Assembly: GCF_000719865.1 (NCBI RefSeq)
Contig: NZ_JOID01000003.1
Span: 124,001-188,000, forward strand
DNA: 64,000 bases
Source: Streptomyces albus subsp. albus
GTDB lineage: Bacteria; Actinomycetota; Actinomycetes; Streptomycetales; Streptomycetaceae
Reading direction: 5' to 3'
Below are positions 9,476 through 18,081 of the stretch, in pieces. The first letter of the stretch is position 1. Every line of letters starts with the position of its first letter. The position numbers were made by a program, and so were the translations under genes. Below the pieces are notes generated by a model. That model made no database searches. It had not been told where the DNA came from and saw only the letters and a list, made by a program, of their open reading frames with translations.

Positions 9476-9783
9476 ACGTCCGGACGCGGCGGGGCCGGCG
9501 GGAACGGCGCGCGCGGGGCGGTGTGACGGCGGCGCGCGAGCGGTGCGCGAGCGGCGCGCGAGCGGTGCGCGAGCGGCGCGCGAGCGGTGCGCGCGCCCGC
9601 TCGGCCCGTGCCCCGGGCCCGCTCCGCGCCGGGTGCGGAAACCGGTTACGCCGTCCGCTCCGCACCGCCCCGCCGGGGCACGTATCGTGAAACGGTGCGG
9701 ACGCTACGCAGCCGCAACGGGTCGGTGGGCGGACAGGGTTGACTGTTCCGGGTGGATGCGGAACGCGCGCTTGGGGAGGCGTC
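9476..9783. repeat. Intergenic region with 11-bp tandem repeats
   Basis: Between kinase genes 1 and 2 lie five perfect tandem copies of the 11-mer YGCGCGAGCGG at 9533-9587, with the first base alternating C and T, so the strict unit is 22 bases. The rest of the interval is GC-rich. A more AT-containing patch, CGTATCGTGAAACGGTGCGGACGCTACG (about 9680-9707, written in part), may hold a promoter for the next gene. Confidence 0.75.
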
Positions 9784-12700
9784 GTGGAGGACTACGCGGG
9801 CCGGGTGCTGGCCGGCCGGTACCGCCTGCCCCGAACCGCCGACGAGACGTTCGACGCCGCCGAGACCCGCGCCTTCGACACCTACAGTGGCCAGGAAGTC
9901 CTGATCCGGCACATACCCCTGCCGGAGACCGTCGAGGCCGAGATCGTCGGCGACGACGGCCGTTACGGGCCCGGCGCGCCCGGCGGCCCGGCACGCGGTG
10001 CCGGTGACCCGGCGGTGCGGCGCGCCCTCGCGGCCGCGCGGGCCGCGGCGGCGGTCCCGGATCACCCGCGCTACGACCAGGTGTTCGACGTATTCGCCGA
10101 GGGCGGCGGTCTGTGGATCGTCAGCGAGCTGGTGGCCGGCCGGCCGCTGGCCGAGCTGCTCGCCGACCGCACGCTCTCCCCGCATCGCGCGGCGGAGGTC
10201 GCGGCCGACGTCCTGACCGCCCTGTCGGCGTTGCACGCCCAGGGCTGGATCCACCGCAACATCACCGCCCGCACGGTGCTCGTCTGCGAGGACGGCCGGG
10301 CCATGCTGACGGGACTGGCGTCCGGCGCGGCGGAGGAAGCGCTCTGCGGCTACGACCCGACCCCGCCCCCGGAGGGCGGGCCGGGCGGTCCGGGCGGTCC
10401 GGGCGGTCCGGGCCGAGACTTCGGCGGTCCGGGCGAGCCGGGGGCTCCGGGCGGAGACTTCGACAGTCCGGGTGGCCCGGGTGGCCCGGGTGGCCCGGGT
10501 GGCCCGGACGGTCCGGGCGGTTCGGGCGGGCCGGGTGGTTTCGGCGGGGAGGACCGGGGCGGCTTCGACGGCGGTCGGGGCGGCCGGAGCGATGGCTTCG
10601 GCGGTCCGGGCAGGCAGGGCAGTCCGGGCAGCCCGGGTGAGCCGGGCGGCTTCGGTGGTGGTCCGGGCGGCTTCGGGGGCGGCCCGGACGGTTCGGACGG
10701 TCCGGGTCCCGGCGGCGGTGAGCCGGGCACCGCACACGCACAGATCAACGGCCCTTATGACGACGGCGGTTCCGGCCGGTACCCCGGCGACGGCTCCAGT
10801 TCGCCGCACGGCCCCGGGGGCACGGCGGGCCCGGCCGGCCCGGCCGGCCCGGGGCACGAGGCCCCGGGGCGTGCCCCGCACACCGGTTCCGGCCCTTGGC
10901 AGGACCCCGATCCGCACCGCGCCTTCCGGCGCCCGCCCCCGTCCCCGTCCCCGGCCCCGTCCGGCCACGGACCGGAGCAGGAGCCCGGCCCGGCCGGCCG
11001 CGGGCAGAGGCAGAACCCCGGCCCGGACGCGCCCGCGGACCGGCCCGCCCCTGACGGCAGGCAGCCCCGATCCCGTGCGATCGCCGCCTACTCGGCGGGT
11101 GCCCGGGCCGCGGCCCGGGCCCAGATCCGGCCCGCCGACCAGCCCCGGGTCCGTCCGCTGTCCGCGCTGCCGGGCCCGGCCGGAGACCGCACCGGCGAGC
11201 CCGGGCTGCCCGGACCGTCCGAGGACCCCGCCGCCCGGCCCGGCGGGCCCCGTACCGGGGAGGGGAACGGCACGGCACCGGGTCTTCCGGGGCCCGCGCT
11301 TCCGGGCCGCCTCCTGGGGCCCGCCGTGCCCGGCCCCGCCCTCGGCCCGGCTCTGCCCGGCGGCACCGCATCCGGTTCTTCCGCGCCGGGCGGCACCGTG
11401 CCCGGTCCCGCGGTGCCGGGTTTTTCCGCGCCGGGCCCCGCAGCCCTCGGTCCTTCCGTGCCGGGCGGTGCCGCGCCCGGTCCTGCGGTGCCGGGCTCCG
11501 CCGTATCCGGTCCCGCCGTGCCGGGTGGTCTTGTGCCCGGCTCCACCGCGCCCGGAGCCGACGACTCCGGTTCCGCTGAACCCCGTTGGCCGGGTGCGGA
11601 ATCCGCCCCGGGGCCCGCCGGCCCCTCCGCGCCGCGCTGGGGCGGACTGCCCGAGGCCCCGGTGCCGGCGGAGTCGAGCTGGCACGGCAGTACGGGGCGG
11701 CCCGGCCGACCGGGCATGCCCCCCGGCTCTCCCGGCTCTCCCGGCGGCGGGAAGCAGGGCGGGGGCGGACGCCCGGACCCGGCCGGACGCCCCTCCGGTG
11801 ACGGCGGCGAGCCGGACCGCGAGGCCGGGGGCACGGACCGCCCGGGCCGGACGCCGGCCTCCCTGCCGCCCGCCGACCGGCCCATCGGCGGCCCCGAGCT
11901 TCCCCCAGGAACAGGCCGTCGCGCGGAACAACCCCGGTATCCGGGGCGGTCCGGGGAACTGGAGCCGTCCCGGGAGTCCGGACGCCCCGGAGGGCCCCAA
12001 CAGCCGTACTCCGGCGAGCAGTCGGGCCGGTCCGGTGCGGTGGAGACGCCCTGGCGGCCGGACGACGAGCCCGCCCGGCGCACGGGGGCCGCAAGCGGCA
12101 CCGACGCCGACCGGCGGTCCGGCGCCACGGAGCCGGATGACCGCTCCGGCGGCCACGGCCCCGGCCGCTCGCCCGGTGGGTACGGCTCACCGGGACCGTA
12201 CGACCGGGAAGCCGGGCCTCCGCAGGGCCCGCCTGCGTACGGCGCCGCCGGCCGGCCGCCGCATCACACCGGTGCCGTCGCACAGGTCCGGCGTCCCGGG
12301 GCTGTCGAGCCGGTCCGCCGGGAGAGCGGCGAACGGCCCGGCGGTACGGCACCGGCCGGTGGCCCCGCGGGCGAGCACCGGCCCGCCGTGCCCGGGCAGC
12401 AGTCTGCCGGCCGCACCCCGTCCGCCGGCCGCACCCCGTCCGCCGGCCGTGACGGCGCCCCGCCCCGTGCCGACCGGTACGCCGCCCCGTCCACCGGAGG
12501 CTGGGACGAGACGCCCGGGGACGGCCCGGCGGCCGGCCGGTACCAGCGCGGCCCCGGCACCCCGCTGGCCGCCGAGCGGGCCCGCCAGGCCCGCATCCTC
12601 GTCGTCGGCGCCGTCACCGAGCGCTGGGCGCCCGAACAGGCCGGTCCCGTGCACGCCAACTGGCAGCTCGCACCGCCCATCGGCCCCGCAACCGACCTGT

Positions 12701-13848
12701 GGGCCGTCGGCGCGCTGCTCTTCCGCGCGGTGCAGGGACACGCGCCCTACCCCGAGGAGAACGCGGCCGAGCTGGTGCAGCTCGTCTGCACCGAGGCGCC
12801 CGCGTTCGCCGAGGAGTGCGGCGCGCTGCGTCCCGTCGTCGAGTCGCTGCTGCGCCAGGACCCCACCGAGCGCCCGGAGTTCGAGGAGCTGCGCGGCTGG
12901 CTGCGGTCGCTCATCCGTACGGCCCCGGAGCCGGATGTCGGCGCGCGCACGGTCACCGTCCCCTCCCTGGGCCCCGGTGCGGACGCCGACCCGCGGCGGC
13001 TGCCGGTGATACGCCGCCGGGGCGAACTGGTGCGCCGGCGCCGCGGCGGCGGGGCCGTGGTGCACGGCCGGCACAAGCGGGCGAAGGAGCACCGGCACGG
13101 TCCGCGCCGTCTGGGACGGCTGCTGCTTCTGCTGATCCTGCTGGCGCTGGCCGGTGCCGTCGCCTACGCGATGCTCTTCATGCCCCGCGCCGGGGACACG
13201 GCGGGCGGCTCCACCGGCCGCGCCGGCACGGCCGGAGCCCCGAGCGCGGCCCCCTCCGCCGACGCCTCCCCCGGTGAGGGGGAGCGGGACACCGCGGGCG
13301 ACGGTGACGGCGAGCAGGGCGGAAACGGAAGCGACAAGGAGAACGAGAAGGAGAGCGAGAAAGAGCAGGACGGCTCGGGCGACAGTGCCGGTCTCGCCAA
13401 GGGCTTCGAACTCCGCACCGACCCGGAGGGCTTCCGGATCGCCGTGCACGAGAGCTGGGAGCGGCGTGGTGGCAATGCCCTCGGCCAGGTCCGCTACGGA
13501 AAAGGCGACTTCGAGCTGACCGTCGTTCCGGGGCGGGACACCGTGGAGGAGTTCGGCAGCGACCCGATGGCCTATCAGCAGGATGCCGAACGGGAGTTGG
13601 CCCCGTTCCGGGAGTCGCAGTGGTCCTCGGCCTCCGGGCTGCGGCGGATCGAGGTCGGGCAGACCTCCATGGCCGAGGGGGTCTTCAACTGGCGGGACGA
13701 CGCCGACCGGCAGATTCACACCCGCAATCTGGCGATGATCATCGACGGCCGCTACCACCTCGTCCTGGTCTCCGGACCGATCGCGGACAAACAGGAAGTG
13801 GCCCGCTTCTTCGAGCAGGCGACCGCCACCTACCGCCCCACGGACTGA
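9784..13848 (+). CDS. Transmembrane pseudokinase with a giant Gly/Pro-rich insertion
   Basis: A 1354-residue protein with a kinase fold split in two. Residues 1-185 match the N-lobe and catalytic-loop region, but the catalytic residues are gone: no GxGxxG loop, Arg42 (LIRHI) where VAIK has Lys, HRN instead of HRD at 157-159, and LTG at 175-177 where DFG should be. Residues about 190-930 are low-complexity: (GGP)n collagen-like blocks, PGPAVPG-type repeats, SAGRTP repeats. The C-lobe resumes at APEQAGP and TDLWAVGALL (about residue 970) and ends near 1060. A membrane segment (LGRLLLLLILLALAGAVAYAM, about 1107-1130) and a 150-residue external domain related to that of kinase 1 follow. The start is GTG 9784, with GGGGAGG at 9773-9779. 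Probably a regulatory, non-catalytic partner of the flanking kinases. Confidence 0.9.
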   Translation: MEDYAGRVLAGRYRLPRTADETFDAAETRAFDTYSGQEVLIRHIPLPETVEAEIVGDDGRYGPGAPGGPARGAGDPAVRRALAAARAAAAVPDHPRYDQVFDVFAEGGGLWIVSELVAGRPLAELLADRTLSPHRAAEVAADVLTALSALHAQGWIHRNITARTVLVCEDGRAMLTGLASGAAEEALCGYDPTPPPEGGPGGPGGPGGPGRDFGGPGEPGAPGGDFDSPGGPGGPGGPGGPDGPGGSGGPGGFGGEDRGGFDGGRGGRSDGFGGPGRQGSPGSPGEPGGFGGGPGGFGGGPDGSDGPGPGGGEPGTAHAQINGPYDDGGSGRYPGDGSSSPHGPGGTAGPAGPAGPGHEAPGRAPHTGSGPWQDPDPHRAFRRPPPSPSPAPSGHGPEQEPGPAGRGQRQNPGPDAPADRPAPDGRQPRSRAIAAYSAGARAAARAQIRPADQPRVRPLSALPGPAGDRTGEPGLPGPSEDPAARPGGPRTGEGNGTAPGLPGPALPGRLLGPAVPGPALGPALPGGTASGSSAPGGTVPGPAVPGFSAPGPAALGPSVPGGAAPGPAVPGSAVSGPAVPGGLVPGSTAPGADDSGSAEPRWPGAESAPGPAGPSAPRWGGLPEAPVPAESSWHGSTGRPGRPGMPPGSPGSPGGGKQGGGGRPDPAGRPSGDGGEPDREAGGTDRPGRTPASLPPADRPIGGPELPPGTGRRAEQPRYPGRSGELEPSRESGRPGGPQQPYSGEQSGRSGAVETPWRPDDEPARRTGAASGTDADRRSGATEPDDRSGGHGPGRSPGGYGSPGPYDREAGPPQGPPAYGAAGRPPHHTGAVAQVRRPGAVEPVRRESGERPGGTAPAGGPAGEHRPAVPGQQSAGRTPSAGRTPSAGRDGAPPRADRYAAPSTGGWDETPGDGPAAGRYQRGPGTPLAAERARQARILVVGAVTERWAPEQAGPVHANWQLAPPIGPATDLWAVGALLFRAVQGHAPYPEENAAELVQLVCTEAPAFAEECGALRPVVESLLRQDPTERPEFEELRGWLRSLIRTAPEPDVGARTVTVPSLGPGADADPRRLPVIRRRGELVRRRRGGGAVVHGRHKRAKEHRHGPRRLGRLLLLLILLALAGAVAYAMLFMPRAGDTAGGSTGRAGTAGAPSAAPSADASPGEGERDTAGDGDGEQGGNGSDKENEKESEKEQDGSGDSAGLAKGFELRTDPEGFRIAVHESWERRGGNALGQVRYGKGDFELTVVPGRDTVEEFGSDPMAYQQDAERELAPFRESQWSSASGLRRIEVGQTSMAEGVFNWRDDADRQIHTRNLAMIIDGRYHLVLVSGPIADKQEVARFFEQATATYRPTD

Positions 13849-13996
13849 ACGGCCGGGCCGGGCGGCGGGCCCCGGCCGGGCGGCGCGGGGCGCAGTCCGG
13901 CAGTGCCGAGGTCTGGCCGAAAGACGTTCCCGGCCGGGAAGTTTAAACGGAACCGGCGGGCGAACACCCTCGGATCGCCCGAAAACCTGGGGCACC

Positions 13997-15721
13997 ATGG
14001 GCGTCATGGGGAGCTTCGGGGCGGAGAGCCCACTCATCGCCGGCCGCTACCGCCTGGACTTCCGGCTCGGCCGGGGCGGCATGGGGACCGTGTGGCGCGC
14101 CACCGATGAACTGCTCAGGCGGCACGTCGCCGTGAAGGAGGTCCACGTCGGCGAGGGGCTCCCGGAGAGCGACGCGCGGTCGCAGCGGGAGCGCACGCTG
14201 CGCGAGGCCCGTACGCTCGCGCAACTGCGGCATCCCAGTGTGGTCGTCGTGCACGACGTGGTGGAGGAGGACGAACGGCCATGGATCGTCATGGAGTTGA
14301 TTGTCGGTCAGTCACTCGCCGACCGGATCGCCGCCGAGGGCCCCGTACCGCCGCGCGAGGCCGCCCGGATCGGGATCGCCCTGCTGGGCGCGCTCCGCGA
14401 GGCGCACCGGCACGGTGTGCTGCACCGGGACCTCAAACCCGCCAACGTCGTGCTGGAGGCCGCGGCGGGGCGGGTGGTGCTGACGGACTTCGGCGTCGCG
14501 CGGATGGACGGCGGCACGACGATCACCGAGAGCGGCACCTTCGTCGGCTCCCCGGAGTACACGGCCCCCGAGCGGATGGCGGGCACCGGGGCGGGCCCGG
14601 AGTCCGACCTGTGGTCGCTGGGCGTGCTGTTGTGCGAGGCGCTCAGCGGCCGCACCCCGTTCCACCAGGACTCGCTGGGCGGAGTGCTGCACGCCGTCAT
14701 GGCGGGCGACATCCGGCCGCCGGAGGCCGCCGGCCCGCTGCTCCCCGCCGTCCTCGGGCTGCTGGAGCGCGATCCGGCGCGCCGGATGGTCGCGGCCGAG
14801 GCCGAGGCGCTGCTGACGGAGTATCTGCGCACCGGCCGGATGCCGGAGGTGCCGCGGTTCGCACGGGCGGAGGGGGGACGACGTGCCGGGGCGGGCGGCG
14901 GTGCCGGTGCGGAAGCCGCCGCGCGGGCCGGCTACGCGGGGCCGCCGCCGGACGGCGTCCGCCCGGGGGACGGCCACCCCGGCGGGCCGCCGCTCGGTCC
15001 GCTGCTGCCACCGCGCGGGAGCAGGCACCGGGGGCGCACGGCGCTGGCGGCGGCCCTGATGGTCGCGGCGGCCGGCGGCACGGGCGTGGCCGCGTTGGCG
15101 ATGCTGGTGAACGGCGAGACCCCGCTGGACGAACGGCCGACCTCGACCTCGCGCCCGGACGGGACGGCGGACGGCGACGGCGACGGCGACGGTGAAGGGG
15201 ACGGCGGCGGCAGCGGCGGGCCCGCGCGCCCGACGGCGACGCCCAGCGCGTCCCGCACCTCCCCGTCGCCCGGGCCGTCCGGCAGCGGGCCGTCGGCTTC
15301 CGGACCGTCCGCTTCCGGCCGCCCGACGGCGGGCCCGTCCGGGTTCGGACGGAGACCGGGACGCGGTCCCTCGGCCTCCGCTTCCGCCTCCCCCTCCGCC
15401 GCGCCCTCCGCGCCGAGCCGCCTGTCCGGGGTATCCGGGGTGTCCGGGCTGTCCGAGGCGTCCCGGGCGCCAGGGGCGTCCGACGGGACCGGGCCGGTCC
15501 CGGTCGGCGGCCGGCTCGCGGCAGAGGCCGCGTCCCGGTCGGCTCCGGCCTCTGAGCGGTCCCTTCCGGAGACGTCCGTCCCGCCGCTCGCCGGCCGGCT
15601 CCCGGCCGGGGCCGGTCCCGGCCCGGCGGCGGTGGACGGCGACGGGGCGCCGGAGCGCCTGCGGGCGGACGAGGAGGCGGCGGCGGGCCGCGAACGCGAA
15701 CACCCGCGCGCACCCTGGTAG
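13997..15721 (+). CDS. Transmembrane Ser/Thr protein kinase (kinase 3 of 4)
   Basis: A 574-residue Hanks-type kinase with an intact catalytic core: GRGGMG, VAVKEV, HRDLKPAN near residue 143, DFGVARMDGG, APERMAG and DLWSLGVLL. The kinase domain covers about residues 12-275. A Gly/Ala-rich linker precedes one membrane segment (TALAAALMVAAAGGTGVAALAM, about 350-372). The external part is about 200 residues of Ser/Pro/Gly-rich, low-complexity sequence (PSASGPSASGRPTAGPSG, SGVSGVSGLSEAS) with no recognised sensor domain, unlike kinases 1, 2 and 4. Start ATG 13997 follows TGGGG by 4 bases; ATG 14006 is possible. It is separated from the pseudokinase gene by 148 bases. Confidence 0.93.
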   Translation: MGVMGSFGAESPLIAGRYRLDFRLGRGGMGTVWRATDELLRRHVAVKEVHVGEGLPESDARSQRERTLREARTLAQLRHPSVVVVHDVVEEDERPWIVMELIVGQSLADRIAAEGPVPPREAARIGIALLGALREAHRHGVLHRDLKPANVVLEAAAGRVVLTDFGVARMDGGTTITESGTFVGSPEYTAPERMAGTGAGPESDLWSLGVLLCEALSGRTPFHQDSLGGVLHAVMAGDIRPPEAAGPLLPAVLGLLERDPARRMVAAEAEALLTEYLRTGRMPEVPRFARAEGGRRAGAGGGAGAEAAARAGYAGPPPDGVRPGDGHPGGPPLGPLLPPRGSRHRGRTALAAALMVAAAGGTGVAALAMLVNGETPLDERPTSTSRPDGTADGDGDGDGEGDGGGSGGPARPTATPSASRTSPSPGPSGSGPSASGPSASGRPTAGPSGFGRRPGRGPSASASASPSAAPSAPSRLSGVSGVSGLSEASRAPGASDGTGPVPVGGRLAAEAASRSAPASERSLPETSVPPLAGRLPAGAGPGPAAVDGDGAPERLRADEEAAAGREREHPRAPW

Positions 15722-15936
15722 CCGGGCAGGCCGTGCCGGGTGCCGGAGGCCGCGGGCCGGCTCCCGTGTGGCGGCTGCCGCGCCGCCGCGCGCCGGGTGC
15801 CCGCGGGCCGCGGCCGCGCGGGCCGTTCCTCCGGGCCGTGCCGGTTCGCCCGTCCCGGCGTCCGCTGTGTCACGGTGCTGCACCGCCCCGGTGGCCCGAC
15901 TGGAACCGGGCGCCGGAGGGCGGCCATGATGGGGAC

Positions 15937-17820
15937 ATGAAGAACGACGGGGGACGGGCCGACGAGCCCACCAGCTATCTGATCCCGCCTCCGGGCGCGC
16001 CCGCCGCCGGTCCCGCCGGTGCCCCCGCGCCCGGGCAGGACGGGGCGCCCGGGACGCCGCGCCCCGGCGCCGCGCCTCAGCAGGAGCCCGGGCAGGAGCC
16101 CGCGCAGGAGCCCGCGCAGGCATCCGCGCCCCACCAGGCGTCCGCGCAGGAACCCGCAGCCCGGCAGGCGCCCGCGCCCCGCCATCCACTCGCGCCGCAC
16201 CCGGCGCCGGGGGCCCCGGCCCCCGCGTCCGGGGCCCCGCACCCGGAACCCGGAACCCCGGCGCCCGTGCCCACCGAGGTGGTCGCCACCCCGCCGCCCC
16301 GGGCTGCGCACGGAGCCGGTGCGGGCACCGCAGGCCCCGCGCCCGGCCGGACGATCGGCGGCCGCTACCGCCTCCTGTCCCGGCTCGGCCACGGCGGCAT
16401 GGGCACCGTCTGGCGGGCCCGGGACGAGGTGGTCGACCGTGATGTGGCGGTCAAGGAGCCCCGGGTTCCCGACCAGTTGAGCGAGCAGGAGCGGCAGACC
16501 GTCTACCAGCGGATGCGGCGCGAGGCCCGCTCCGCGGCCGCCATCGACCACCCGTCCGTCGTCACCGTGCACGACGTCGTGGTGGAGGACGGCCGCCCCT
16601 GGATCGTCATGGAGCTGGTCCGCGGCCAGTCGCTCGGGGACCGGCTCGGCGAGGGCACCCTGGACCCGCGCGAGGCGGCCCGGATCGGCCTGGCCGTGCT
16701 CGGCGCGCTGACCGCCGCGCACGAGGCGGGGGTGCTGCACCGGGACGTCAAGCCGGACAACGTCCTGCTGGGGAGGCACGACCGGGTGGTGCTCACCGAC
16801 TTCGGCATCGCGCAGGTCGAGGGGGAGCAGCGGCTCACCGAGACCGGCGCGTTCCTCGGCTCCCCGGAGTACATCGCGCCCGAACGGGTGCTCGGGCAGC
16901 TCCCCGGGCCGGAGTCCGACCTCTGGTCGCTTGGCGTGCTGCTGTACGCGGCGGTGGAGGGCATGTCCCCGTACCGGCGTTCCAACACCCCCGCGACGCT
17001 GCAGGCCGTGCTCTCCGCCGAGCCGCCCGCGCCGGCGCGCGGGGCGGGCGCGCTCGGCCACCTCGTCATGCAGTTGCTGCGGAAGGACCCGGCGGCGCGC
17101 CCCGCGCCGGCCGAGATCCGGCAGACCCTGGAGAGCGTCGCCCGCCCGCCGCAGCCGCCAGCCCTGCCGCAGACCCGCGCCATGACGACGGGCGGCCCCG
17201 GCGGACCGCGCGGCCTGCTCCGCACCACCCGCGGCCGGGCCGGCCTGGGCGGCGGACTGCTGGCGGCGGTGCTCGCCCTGGTGCTCGTCATCGCCAATCC
17301 CTTCGCCGCCGACGGGCCTCCGGAGGACTGGCGGGTCCGGGAGGAGGGCGAGATCGTCAAGGCCTCCCTGTTCCTGCCGCCCGACTACGAGCGCACCGAC
17401 TCCGAGGAGGGGTACGTCACCTTCGCCGACCCCAGCGGCGTCTACACCGTCGAGCTGTGGCGGGACCAGGACACCGGGGAGCCGGGCGACACCCCGAACG
17501 CGGACTCGGCGGAGAAGGCGGCCGAGGAGCTGGTGACGTACTACGGGTCCGGGGCCGAGAACTCCGTGCAGGAAGCCCGCAGCACCACGCGCCAGGCCTC
17601 CCAGCAGGAGCGGAAGGCGGTGCAGGTCTTCACCACCTTCCGGGACTACGGCGCGCGGGAGGACGACATCACCCGGCACTTCCGGGAGCACGTCTACGTC
17701 AACGCGGACAAGGTCGTCTGGCGGCTCCGGGTGCGGATGCCCGCCGAGGGGCACGCGCGCCCGGAGGGCGAGAAGCTCTTCGACGAGATCGTGCGCCACC
17801 TGGAGATCCAGGAACTCTGA
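15937..17820 (+). CDS. Transmembrane Ser/Thr protein kinase (kinase 4 of 4)
   Basis: A 627-residue Hanks-type kinase. Residues 1-140 are an Ala/Pro/Gln-rich extension placed before the kinase domain, which is unusual; the QEPGQEPAQEPAQ block is repetitive. The kinase domain (about 141-405) has GHGGMG, VAVKEP, HRDVKPDN, DFGIAQVEG, APERVLG and DLWSLGVLL. A membrane segment (GLGGGLLAAVLALVLVIA, about 430-450) is followed by a 170-residue external domain (VKASLFLPPDYERTDS...) whose size and position parallel the tails of kinase 1 and the pseudokinase. ATG 15937 gives the natural N-terminus; the ribosome site is weak (GGGGA just upstream). Likely the last gene of the kinase run, since a terminator hairpin follows. 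Confidence 0.94.
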   Translation: MKNDGGRADEPTSYLIPPPGAPAAGPAGAPAPGQDGAPGTPRPGAAPQQEPGQEPAQEPAQASAPHQASAQEPAARQAPAPRHPLAPHPAPGAPAPASGAPHPEPGTPAPVPTEVVATPPPRAAHGAGAGTAGPAPGRTIGGRYRLLSRLGHGGMGTVWRARDEVVDRDVAVKEPRVPDQLSEQERQTVYQRMRREARSAAAIDHPSVVTVHDVVVEDGRPWIVMELVRGQSLGDRLGEGTLDPREAARIGLAVLGALTAAHEAGVLHRDVKPDNVLLGRHDRVVLTDFGIAQVEGEQRLTETGAFLGSPEYIAPERVLGQLPGPESDLWSLGVLLYAAVEGMSPYRRSNTPATLQAVLSAEPPAPARGAGALGHLVMQLLRKDPAARPAPAEIRQTLESVARPPQPPALPQTRAMTTGGPGGPRGLLRTTRGRAGLGGGLLAAVLALVLVIANPFAADGPPEDWRVREEGEIVKASLFLPPDYERTDSEEGYVTFADPSGVYTVELWRDQDTGEPGDTPNADSAEKAAEELVTYYGSGAENSVQEARSTTRQASQQERKAVQVFTTFRDYGAREDDITRHFREHVYVNADKVVWRLRVRMPAEGHARPEGEKLFDEIVRHLEIQEL

Positions 17821-17824
17821 GCGC

Positions 17825-17848
17825 GGCAGCGGCAGCGGCAGCGGCAGC
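17825..17848. repeat. 6-bp GGCAGC tandem repeat
   Basis: Four to five uninterrupted copies of GGCAGC directly after the kinase 4 stop codon; no function evident. Confidence 0.6.
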
Positions 17849-17872
17849 CGGCGGCGAAAGCGACAGCGCGAG

Positions 17873-17913
17873 GGCGGTGGCCCGGCGTCCCCATCGGGCA
17901 CCGGGCCACCGCC
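17873..17913 (+). terminator. Terminator after the kinase cluster
   Basis: A 13-bp perfect stem (17873-17885 with 17901-17913) with a 15-base loop, followed by AAGATCTTT. It lies 52 bases after the kinase 4 stop and before the aldehyde dehydrogenase promoter region. Confidence 0.75.
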
Positions 17914-17979
17914 AAGATCTTTCCCGGGCACACTTCCCTCACCGGTCGGCCATGAGAACTCCCTGACCAGGACCTATTT

Positions 17980-17995
17980 GCCAGTAATCACTGGC
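17980..17995. promoter_or_regulatory. Palindrome upstream of aldehyde dehydrogenase
   Basis: GCCAGT-AATC-ACTGGC, a perfect 6-bp inverted repeat in the AT-richer patch about 90 bases upstream of the aldehyde dehydrogenase start. It is a plausible operator for a dimeric repressor; the regulator is unknown. A related CAGTAA/TTACTG pair spans it and position 18034. Confidence 0.45.
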
Positions 17996-18081
17996 GCGAT
18001 CTCATCTTTTCGTTCCACCGCGGTGAAATCGGTGTTACTGCCGGGTACACAAACGAGGCGCACCGGCATACCCTCACCCGC

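Noticed and set aside
9646..12156. 836-codon antisense frame across the pseudokinase insertion
   Set aside because: Product of the GGP-type repeats read on the other strand; no ribosome site and no domain.
10472..13009. 845-codon plus-strand frame overlapping the pseudokinase
   Set aside because: Pro/Arg/Ala-rich +1 shadow; no domain, and the annotated frame carries kinase-lobe, membrane and tail domains on both sides.
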